A stretch of DNA of 36,397 nt. It comes from Gammaproteobacteria bacterium. GTDB taxonomy: Bacteria; Pseudomonadota; Gammaproteobacteria; Steroidobacterales; Woeseiaceae. The notes under the pieces are model-generated. The model ran no database searches and was not told the origin of the DNA. It worked only from the letters and a program-made list of their open reading frames with translations. Below, piece after piece: positions 5,380 through 12,312 of the stretch. The stretch is from positions 1 to 36,397 of the forward strand of contig JAOUHU010000030.1 of the NCBI GenBank assembly GCA_029884455.1, given 5' to 3'. A program made the position numbers and the translations under genes. Each line of letters starts with the position of its first letter. Position 1 is the first letter of the stretch.

Positions 5380-7065
5380 ATGGCTGCAGAAATGTACGAC
5401 GCGATCGTCGTCGGATCCGGGATCTCGGGAGGCTGGGCCGCGAAAGAGCTCACCGAAAAGGGGCTCAGGGTTCTCATGCTCGAGCGCGGCAGGAACGTTG
5501 AGCACGTCAAGGACTACGTCAACGCGCGCAAGGCACCCTGGGAATACCCGCACCGCGGCGGACGGACGGTCGCGATGGAGGAAGCCTGGCCCGTTCTCCG
5601 GCGCGACTATCCCCTGAACGAGAAGAACCTCGACTGGTGGGCGTCGGACCGGGATTCGCCGTACACGGAGGTCAGGCGTTTCGACTGGTATCGCGGCTAT
5701 CACGTCGGCGGGCGCTCGCTCCTGTGGGGGCGGCAGAGCTATCGGCTCAGCGATTTCGACTTCGAGGCGAACGCCCGGGAGGGCATCGCCGTAGACTGGC
5801 CGATCCGCTACGCGGATCTCGCCCCATGGTATGACCACGTAGAGCGCCATGCCGGCGTCGCCGGCTCGCACGAGAACATGGCGCAGTTGCCGGACGGCGA
5901 GTTTCAGCCGGCGATGCCGCTGAACTGCGGCGAGGAGCTGGTCGCGGGCAGGCTTGCAAACCTGTTCGACGGCCGGCGCCGCATCATCCCGGGTCGGGTG
6001 GCGAACGCGACGCAGGCACTGCCCGGGCGCGCGCCGTGCCAGTACCGCAATGCGTGCTGGCTTGGCTGCCCTTACGGCGGCTACTTCAGCACGCAGTCCT
6101 CGACGCTGCCCGCGGCGATGGCCACGGGGCGGCTGACACTGATGCCGTTCTCGATCGTCACGGAACTCGTCTACGATCGCGAACGGCAGCGCGTCAGCGG
6201 CGTACGCGTGCTGGATGCGGTCACGGAAAAGTCCACCGAATTCACGGCGCGGGTTGTGTTCCTGTGCGCGTCGACGTTGAACTCAACCTGGTTGCTGCTG
6301 CGCTCGGCGACCGACGTCTGGCCCGGGGGGCTGGGATCGAGCTCGGGCGAACTCGGCCACAACCTCATGGATCACCATTTCCGGGTCGGTGCGGAAGGCA
6401 CCCTGCGCGACGCTTCGCTCGACGATAAGTACTATTATGGCGGCCGGCCGACCGGGTTCTACATTCCCCGCTACCGCAATTTGTTCGGCGAGCAGCGCGA
6501 CTACCTGCGCGGCTTCGGTTACCAGGGCAGTTCCAGCCGGCTCGGCTGGCAGCGCGCCGTGCGCGAGCTCGGGGTCGGCGCGGACTTCAAGGACCGGATG
6601 TCGGAGCCCGGCGAGTGGCGCATCGGCGCGACGGCGTTCGGCGAGATGTTGCCGCACCACCCGAACCGGATCAGCATTGACCAGACACACACCGACAAAT
6701 GGGGCTTGCCGGTCCTCGCGATCGACTGCGCCATAGGGGAGAACGAGCGGCTCATGCGTATCGACATGGCGAACGACATGGCGGAGATGCTCGAGGCCTC
6801 GGGCGTCAGCGAGGTGAGTACCTACGACAACGAGTACTGGCCCGGCATGGGCATCCACGAGATGGGCACGGCACGCATGGGCCGCGACCCAAAAACGTCG
6901 GTGCTGAACGGCCGGAACCAGGTGTGGGATGCGCCGAACGTGTTCGTGACCGACGGCGCCTGCATGACCTCCACGGCCTGCCAGAACCCGTCGCTCACGT
7001 ACATGGCGCTGACGGCGCGGGCGGCGGACTTTGCCGTTGCCGAGCTGAAGCGCGGCAACCTGTAG
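5380..7065 (+). CDS. GMC-family FAD dehydrogenase with Fe-S cysteine motif (glucoside 3-dehydrogenase-like large subunit)
   Basis: 561 residues starting MAAEMYDAIVVGSG; an upstream in-frame extension was dropped because the FAD fold begins immediately. The FAD motif GSGISGG is at 12-18, the active-site His at 493 (GIHEMGTARMG) and the partner Asn at 536 (CQNPSLTYMALTARA). Cysteines 220, 226 and 230 (C-x5-C-x3-C, CQYRNACWLGC) match the spacing of the [3Fe-4S] ligands in FAD glucose dehydrogenase of Burkholderia and related glucoside 3-dehydrogenases. There is no signal peptide. Export is expected through the Tat signal of the small subunit encoded 11 bases downstream. Electrons would leave by the Fe-S cluster to a cytochrome, which is not encoded here. 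The specific sugar is unknown. Confidence 0.88.
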   Translation: MAAEMYDAIVVGSGISGGWAAKELTEKGLRVLMLERGRNVEHVKDYVNARKAPWEYPHRGGRTVAMEEAWPVLRRDYPLNEKNLDWWASDRDSPYTEVRRFDWYRGYHVGGRSLLWGRQSYRLSDFDFEANAREGIAVDWPIRYADLAPWYDHVERHAGVAGSHENMAQLPDGEFQPAMPLNCGEELVAGRLANLFDGRRRIIPGRVANATQALPGRAPCQYRNACWLGCPYGGYFSTQSSTLPAAMATGRLTLMPFSIVTELVYDRERQRVSGVRVLDAVTEKSTEFTARVVFLCASTLNSTWLLLRSATDVWPGGLGSSSGELGHNLMDHHFRVGAEGTLRDASLDDKYYYGGRPTGFYIPRYRNLFGEQRDYLRGFGYQGSSSRLGWQRAVRELGVGADFKDRMSEPGEWRIGATAFGEMLPHHPNRISIDQTHTDKWGLPVLAIDCAIGENERLMRIDMANDMAEMLEASGVSEVSTYDNEYWPGMGIHEMGTARMGRDPKTSVLNGRNQVWDAPNVFVTDGACMTSTACQNPSLTYMALTARAADFAVAELKRGNL

Positions 7066-7076
7066 GAGGGGCGGCG

Positions 7077-7700
7077 ATGAACAATGACCAGCCGAAATTC
7101 GAACTCATAAGCCGGCGCGAGGCAATACTGCGCGTCAGTGCGCTGTTCGGGGGGACTCTGCTCGTCGGCCAGGCGGCGATGCTGGCTGGCTGCGCAGCGC
7201 CGGCAACGGGCCGGCAGCGCTCTTCGGCGGCCCGCGGTCTTTTTTCGCAAAGCGACATCGAGCTCATGGACGAGATTGCCGAGACGATCCTGCCGGAGAC
7301 GGATACGCCCGGGGCGAAGGCGGCGGGCGTCGGGCCGTTCATCGCGCTGATGGTGTCGGACACCTATTACGCGGCGGATCAGCAGGTCTTCGTCAAGGGG
7401 CTTGCCGACCTGCAAACCAGGAGCCTCACCGGGTATGGTGCGAATTTCCGGGTCATCACCGCAGCACAGCGCCTCGAGCTCGTCGAGAGACTCGATGCAG
7501 AGCAGCACCTGTACATGGAGACGCGGACCGACGCCATGCCCGCACATTACTTCCGCATGATAAAGGAACTCACGCTGCTCGGTTACTTCACCTCCGAAAT
7601 CGGCTACATGCAGGCGATGCGCTACGTCGAAACACCCGGGCGCTTCGACCCCTGCGTGCCGCTGGTGCCGGGCGAAAAGTCGTGGGCGCCGCACGCCTGA
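7077..7700 (+). CDS. gluconate 2-dehydrogenase subunit 3 family protein, Tat lipoprotein
   Basis: 207 residues. The N-terminus has a twin-arginine motif (SRREAILRV, Arg13-14), a hydrophobic stretch, and a lipobox LAGC with Cys39, so the product is probably a Tat-exported lipoprotein. The mature part has the family's LMDEIAETILPETDTPGAKAAGV signature and small helical repeats. A strong AGGAGG (7064-7069) overlaps the upstream stop and sets the ATG at 7077. In this family the small subunit carries the signal that co-exports the cofactor-loaded GMC subunit, which fits the signal-less partner upstream. Confidence 0.88.
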   Translation: MNNDQPKFELISRREAILRVSALFGGTLLVGQAAMLAGCAAPATGRQRSSAARGLFSQSDIELMDEIAETILPETDTPGAKAAGVGPFIALMVSDTYYAADQQVFVKGLADLQTRSLTGYGANFRVITAAQRLELVERLDAEQHLYMETRTDAMPAHYFRMIKELTLLGYFTSEIGYMQAMRYVETPGRFDPCVPLVPGEKSWAPHA

Positions 7701-7811
7701 TTCCGGCTCTCCTGCGGGCGAGAATCTTGCCCTGATGAAATGCCATACCCTCGTTAGCCCGGTTCTGAGACTTGAGGGATTCAGTAATTCGACGCATAAG
7801 CAAAGTTAAGG

Positions 7812-8786
7812 CTATTCGGTGCTGGTGCCAAAAATAATGTTCCGCGTATCCTGCAACTCGCCCAACAGCGGCGAGCCTTTCGCAAGAGTCAGGGCGACAT
7901 CAATCTGATCGAGCGCTTCCTCATTACGACCCAGCGCGAGCAGGGTCATCGCGAGATTGTTGTATGCAATGAGTGATGAATTGTCATTGCGCAGAATTTC
8001 ACGATAGTTCTGTTCTGCGTTACTGTAGTTGCCAAGCGCATATTCGGTGTTGGCGAGACCAAAGAGCACGACTTCATCATCCGGCCAGCGAGACAAACCG
8101 GCTTGCCAGGCGTCCCGCGCGGCGAGGGCATGTCCGGTCTGCTCAAGCCCGGCGACGGCTTCGACGTAGCGATCTCGATCCGCATTTGCCGGCAGCTCTC
8201 CAGGCCGGAGAACCGACACAGCCCAGAAATCGCTGCGCTTCCAGGTGCGCAGGAATACCGGCGTGCGCGTAACGCGGCGTTCGTCGGTTCCGGAACGCAG
8301 AATCATTTCGTCCCTGTCGATATCCACACCAACGACCACCGCATAGTGCCATTGCGGTGCCCAGCTCACGCCAAGATTCTGCAGCACCACGACGGGACGG
8401 CCAGTCGCAAGCTCTGCTGTGATGGAGGCAAGCTCCGGAACCAGCACGTAGGGCACGCGTTCTGCCGCACGCGCGGCCGCGAGCATTTCGCTTTGCAGAC
8501 TTCCCTCGCGCCCGGGCACGTAGACCTTACTCGACACAGCATCCAGCGTGGTGTTGACGCCACTTGCAGTCAGCACAGTCATGAGCGCCGCAGGCCCGCA
8601 CTGGAAACGCTCCTGCGGATAAAAAGGTGTATTGACCAATTCGAGCGGGCTCGTTACCGGCCCATAGTCGCTCACCGACGGCGGGATATTGGCGCAGCCT
8701 GCCAGTGCCCCAGATAGAAAAAGGGCCGGCAAGCGCGCGGCCCTTTTTGCACGATGAATCGTTTGCGAGCTGGTGATTGCTTTCAC
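7812..8786 (-). CDS. PA2778-family cysteine peptidase lipoprotein with TPR repeats
   Basis: 324 residues. A lipobox ALAGC places the lipid on Cys31. The C39-like papain-fold domain has Cys63 in QERFQCGPAALMTVL and His147 in WHYAVVVGVD. The C-terminal third (about 210-320) has TPR-type helices (FGLANTEYALGNYSNAEQNYREIL, AYNNLAMTLLALGRNEEALDQIDVAL). The gene starts 4 bases inside the PA2779-like gene (ATGA overlap, 8783-8786), the same gene order as in Pseudomonas. The proteolytic substrate is unknown. A terminator-like hairpin lies inside codons 13-23. Confidence 0.85.
   Translation of the reverse strand: MKAITSSQTIHRAKRAARLPALFLSGALAGCANIPPSVSDYGPVTSPLELVNTPFYPQERFQCGPAALMTVLTASGVNTTLDAVSSKVYVPGREGSLQSEMLAAARAAERVPYVLVPELASITAELATGRPVVVLQNLGVSWAPQWHYAVVVGVDIDRDEMILRSGTDERRVTRTPVFLRTWKRSDFWAVSVLRPGELPANADRDRYVEAVAGLEQTGHALAARDAWQAGLSRWPDDEVVLFGLANTEYALGNYSNAEQNYREILRNDNSSLIAYNNLAMTLLALGRNEEALDQIDVALTLAKGSPLLGELQDTRNIIFGTSTE
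8718..8748 (-). terminator. intrinsic-terminator-like hairpin inside the PA2778-type gene
   Basis: AAAAAGGGCCG (8718-8728) and CGGCCCTTTTT (8738-8748) are perfect reverse complements with a nine-base loop. Read in the gene's direction it gives a GC-rich stem followed by a five-T run, about 40 bases after the start codon. It encodes part of the signal peptide. It may attenuate transcription between the two genes. Confidence 0.55.
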
Positions 8787-9166
8787 ACTCGCTTGAAGAT
8801 GTCCGTCACTCCGACAACTTCGAGGATCAGCAGCACGAGGAATACCGCACCGATCAAAGCCAGTGCATCACCGCCGGCAACCTGCTCATCGAGCTTGCCT
8901 TGCAGCGCCAGCAGCTCGGCGTCGGTCATATTGTTTACACGCGACTGCACTGCGAGCGGGTCCACGCCGAAAGCAACGAGCTGCTTTGCGACATCCTCAC
9001 GCGCGAGAATTGCGGACACCTGCGCAATGCGTGCATCCCGTGCCTCACTTTGCATGGCCTGCTGCGTGCTGATCATGGCGGCCCCCGACGCCTGCGCGAG
9101 GCTCAGGCTCACGAGCGAAACCGAGAACAGCCGGATAACGAAGTTACGTACCATTATTGAGCGCAT
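8783..9166 (-). CDS. PA2779-family membrane protein
   Basis: 127 residues with an N-terminal signal segment, a central amphipathic helical stretch (ISTQQAMQSEARDARIAQVSAILAREDVAKQLVAFGVDP), and a C-terminal hydrophobic helix (ALIGAVFLVLLILEVVGV). This is the layout of PA2779-family proteins, which are encoded just upstream of PA2778-type peptidases. The ATG at 9166 has AAGGGA nine bases upstream and is preferred over the internal ATG at 9154. A good promoter lies 42-71 bases upstream. Function unknown; the two proteins are presumably a membrane-anchored pair. Confidence 0.85.
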   Translation of the reverse strand: MRSIMVRNFVIRLFSVSLVSLSLAQASGAAMISTQQAMQSEARDARIAQVSAILAREDVAKQLVAFGVDPLAVQSRVNNMTDAELLALQGKLDEQVAGGDALALIGAVFLVLLILEVVGVTDIFKRV

Positions 9167-9207
9167 TAACTTATCCCTTGCGTGAATGAGGAAATTGCTG
9201 GCCCGTG

Positions 9208-9237
9208 ATTATATGACTGCGTTAGTGCGGCCTTCAA
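9208..9237 (-). promoter_or_regulatory. sigma70-type promoter for PA2779-PA2778 operon
   Basis: On the minus strand TTGAAG (9232-9237) and a perfect TATAAT (9208-9213) are separated by 18 bases, upstream of the start at 9166. Confidence 0.6.
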
Positions 9238-9452
9238 TGCAGAATTACGCGCACTGTCTTGATATGGCGACGCTTTGCAAGTGCATGATGGCACGCTTCG
9301 CATGCGTGCGATCGAAGCGATGGCCCTTAATGCACATGCAAATTGCCGACATCAGGGTATCATCAGGCAAACATCGCGACGGTATCAGGCGATCCAGACC
9401 GGACTGCTGCATGTTTATGCCCCACCGGTGGACATCCCGAGGGAGCACGACT

Positions 9453-10925
9453 GTGACACATCTTTCAAAATCGACCTGGTCGGCGGTTCCAAGCCTCTGG
9501 CTCATATTACTGTTCCAGGGAAACGCCGCTGCGAATGTTCACGGCATCGAATCGATTCGCGTCGTCGCGGCTGAGGAGGCTCCTGAATACGACCTCGCCC
9601 AGATCGAAGATGAGGTGACTGGTGCCATCAGCCGCACCGAGCGCAATCTCTGGGTGCGGATCGCCTTACTGGAAATCGACCCCCTTGGTTCCACCTCTGA
9701 CGATGACTGTGGAACAGGTAATGCGATGCTTGCCGGGGTCAGTCTCCTGTGCGAACTGGAAAATTCTATTGAAAACGCAGCACGCCGTGCGGCCATTGAC
9801 GAGGCAATTCAGGAATCAAAACGAGCGCATGTCGACAGTGATGCAGAGCTTGCTTCCGACCTTGCTGAAAACGTTGATACCTTGTTGTCCAGCAGGATAT
9901 TGCAACTTCGGTTGGCGGCCGCTGTTGAAAAATTCATTACCGATCAGACCCACATCAAGGTCATTGGACCCGGGTCAGATACCAATCCGGGACCCCGGAT
10001 CGCTACCCGGATTGCCAGCGTTGAAGCAATCAGCAACAAGATTGATTCGAGCGTCTCAATTCGGCTGACCGGCGAGGCGGTACTCTTCGATAATAGCGAT
10101 GGAAGGGAAACAGGCCGCTACACCTTCGCAGTCGATACACCCTGGCATTTCATCGAAGGATGGTCGCGAGGCGGAATTGGCCTGCTTGCGTCATCTGTAT
10201 CGGCAAGTATCGCGAAACTGGCAGAGGTGCTATCGGAGGAGGTTCTTCTGACAGTCCAGTCACCACGTCAGCGTGGCAACGGTTATCTCGTTCAGCCTGT
10301 AACGCCGAAATACAAGGCCGTGTTATTTGGCGGAAGTGACTTTACAAGCATCGGCGGCCAGTACCGCACCACAGACACGCTGAGCCCGGTCTTTGCGTGG
10401 GAGAGTTTTCGCGATGCCTATGCCGAAGATCCGCTGTACGAAGATGTCCCGGCTTCTGCACTCGAGGTCAGTTACGACCTGCGTGTCTATCGGTCGCAAC
10501 TTGGGCGACAAGGGAATCCGATGTTCTATGCGGGCTCGAAGGACACGCCGATACTTCTGGTTCCCGACGAGCTGGTTCTCGAAATTCGTGGCATCAAAGG
10601 CGAAGAATTTGTTCCCGAAGTCCCGTTCAAGCACTGTGCGCCTTACGCCTGGACCGTTCGAACGCGGTTTGTCGCCAACGGCAAGACGCACCTTAGCTAC
10701 TGGAGTGGCAGTTACAGCGAGGAAAAACTCGAGCAGCTCCGCAACTTGAGGACTTCCGAGACGACCGGAGTTCGCGCCGCTCGTTCGGCCGGCGTGGTCG
10801 TAGGCTGGGATTACGACGAAATGATGCGTGAGGACGCACAATATTTTCCATTCATTCCCGCGTCGCCGAGTCAGAAGTGCAGTCATAAGGAGATTATTGC
10901 CGCGATGAACGAGACGACTCCGTAA
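9453..10925 (+). CDS. exported protein of unknown function (490 residues)
   Basis: The frame is open from 9186, but the GTG at 9453 is preferred. It follows GAGGGAG by a normal spacing, and translation from it gives a clear signal peptide (LSKSTWSAVPSLWLILLFQGNAAA). Upstream residues are Arg/Cys/Met-rich and look non-coding. The mature protein opens with GIESIRVVAAEEAPEYDLAQIEDEV. A central segment (ASVEAISNKIDSSVSIRLTGEAVLFDNSDGRETGRYTFAVDT) and a later region with tyrosine-rich strands (SALEVSYDLRVYRSQLGRQGN) suggest beta structure. It ends without a C-terminal aromatic, so it is not an obvious outer-membrane barrel. No family was recognised. It is divergent from the PA2779-PA2778 operon, with about 290 bases between starts. 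Confidence 0.65.
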   Translation: MTHLSKSTWSAVPSLWLILLFQGNAAANVHGIESIRVVAAEEAPEYDLAQIEDEVTGAISRTERNLWVRIALLEIDPLGSTSDDDCGTGNAMLAGVSLLCELENSIENAARRAAIDEAIQESKRAHVDSDAELASDLAENVDTLLSSRILQLRLAAAVEKFITDQTHIKVIGPGSDTNPGPRIATRIASVEAISNKIDSSVSIRLTGEAVLFDNSDGRETGRYTFAVDTPWHFIEGWSRGGIGLLASSVSASIAKLAEVLSEEVLLTVQSPRQRGNGYLVQPVTPKYKAVLFGGSDFTSIGGQYRTTDTLSPVFAWESFRDAYAEDPLYEDVPASALEVSYDLRVYRSQLGRQGNPMFYAGSKDTPILLVPDELVLEIRGIKGEEFVPEVPFKHCAPYAWTVRTRFVANGKTHLSYWSGSYSEEKLEQLRNLRTSETTGVRAARSAGVVVGWDYDEMMREDAQYFPFIPASPSQKCSHKEIIAAMNETTP

Positions 10926-11027
10926 ACGAGGCGTTCCTTGAATTCAGCTACAATAGCCCCCGCCATAGATCGCAGCTTTGCAATCACAGCCATAGACTGT
11001 CGGCCAACTCGCTAAAGGAATGCCGCT

Positions 11028-11341
11028 GTGGATCAGTTCGAATATGTCATGGTACTTGTGTCGATAGTTATCGGCCTTGGTATCACACATGTGCTGTTTG
11101 GCATCAGCGGAGTGGTCGACAGAGTCTCAAGGCGGCGTGAGCACCTGGAACTGAGCCTTGCGCACGGTGCATGGCTATTTTTCTGCCTGACCTGGATGAT
11201 TATGTTCTGGTGGTGGGAGTACCGTTTCGTCAGCCGTGTATCAGGTCAGCCAGGCCTGTGGTTCACAATGTAATGGCTATCGTGTATCTGATCTGGCAAT
11301 TTGTGATTGCGTTTGAGGTCACGCCCACGCTGCGGTTCTGA
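11028..11341 (+). pseudogene. truncated/frameshifted small membrane protein
   Basis: A GTG at 11028 with AAAGGA eight bases upstream opens an 81-residue frame with two hydrophobic helices (VMVLVSIVIGLGITHVLFGI and GAWLFFCLTWMIMFWWWEY) ending at 11273. After about position 11258 a different frame continues VVHNVMAIVYLIWQFVIAFEV, which looks like a further membrane helix, to a stop at 11341. This pattern suggests a frameshift in an originally longer multi-helix protein. It could instead be a genuine short two-helix protein. Confidence 0.45.
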
Positions 11342-11365
11342 TGCGTGAATTGATTAATTTGGCGT

Positions 11366-11701
11366 TTGTCTCTTCAGGTCGTATCTATGGCGAAAAACAT
11401 TTCAGGCGGTCTGGTGCATGAGCTGCCTTCGGACTTGTTGGTCGAGTTGACGAAGACGAAGGAAATTACCAATCTCCGGGAAGGCACGAAACGCCCATGT
11501 TGCTGGGCCGGATGCTTCCATCGCAAAGACAAAAAGCCCGGGAAATGGCAGCAGGTCGTGTTACCAGGAAAAAATAGCATCGAACCAGGACAAAAATATT
11601 CCGTGGCCACGCATTCTCGCCGAGGTGTCCTTACAGTCGGGCACCCGGGGGTTGCATTGAATTTTCGCCCGGTTCCGGCGACTTGTGCTATTTGCCTTTG
11701 A
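11366..11701 (+). pseudogene. possible degenerate YdeI/OmpD-associated-like fragment
   Basis: The frame reads MAKNISGGLVHELPSDLLVEL, resembling the opening of the C-terminal domain of YdeI/OmdA-type proteins (usually VHxLPxDLxxAL...ITPLARNEWxCW). The similarity fades to ITNL...CCW and then is lost. The end overlaps the 3' end of the convergent CHRD gene by 14 bases. Coding status is doubtful and the assignment tentative. Confidence 0.25.
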
Positions 11702-12200
11702 TCTGGCCGCGTATCTCGCCACCGGGGAAATCACCAGGCCCGGTATTGGTAGGCGCCACGCCATCGTTGGTGTGAACGTTGACGTACGCGCCGCCGGTCG
11801 CTAATGCCTCAACCAGCACAGACAGCTCCTGTCCGGCGAGCGGGCCGACCAGGTTTGCGGCCGTGATCGATCCCACCGCAAGCACGCCATCCGATCGCCC
11901 CCCCGCGGCAGGAACGGCGCCGAAAAGGAAGGCAACGACGGCACCATTCGTGCCCGCAGGTCCGAGATGAATATGCGATGCAACGACATTGTCGATGTTG
12001 GCTACGATCAGGCGGTAATTCAGCTGGCTGCCATCGCGTGACAGCTGAAACACCGCCTCGCCGGTCGCATCCGTGTCCCGGATCGGAACCTCCTGCTCAC
12101 CACTCAGGTGGGCACGAAAATTTACCGGAACCGCTGCATCCTGCGCGACCGAATACGGCGAGACCATGAGCGCGAGCGCCAATAGTATGACTTTGTTCAT
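11688..12200 (-). CDS. exported CHRD-domain protein
   Basis: 170 residues with a signal peptide (MNKVILLALALMVSPYSVAQ) followed by a single CHRD domain. Visible motifs are FRAHLSGEQEVP, ATGEAVFQLSRDGSQLNYRL, ASHIHLGPAGTNGAVVAFLF, YVNVHTNDG and PGGEIRGQI, spanning nearly the whole mature protein. The domain is named from animal chordin; its bacterial role is unknown. GGGGGA precedes the ATG at the right distance. Confidence 0.88.
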   Translation of the reverse strand: MNKVILLALALMVSPYSVAQDAAVPVNFRAHLSGEQEVPIRDTDATGEAVFQLSRDGSQLNYRLIVANIDNVVASHIHLGPAGTNGAVVAFLFGAVPAAGGRSDGVLAVGSITAANLVGPLAGQELSVLVEALATGGAYVNVHTNDGVAPTNTGPGDFPGGEIRGQIKGK

Positions 12201-12312
12201 ATTTCCCCCAAGATCAAAAATAGACGTCGGTATTGCGATCTAAAGCCCTTCTCGGGACTATTCGAAAGCCAGTATGTACCTGATCGGCATCGACTGCCAG
12301 AACATCTCTGGT

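Noticed and set aside
4122..5501. Long plus-strand open frame over the DUF1080 gene
   Set aside because: It starts in repeat DNA and runs antisense to a protein with clear DUF1080 motifs and a signal peptide; its translation is Arg/Ala-rich with no family pattern.
9186..9452. Upstream in-frame extension of the unknown exported protein
   Set aside because: Cys/Met/Arg-rich translation without a fold; it overlaps the minus-strand promoter and lacks a signal-peptide start.
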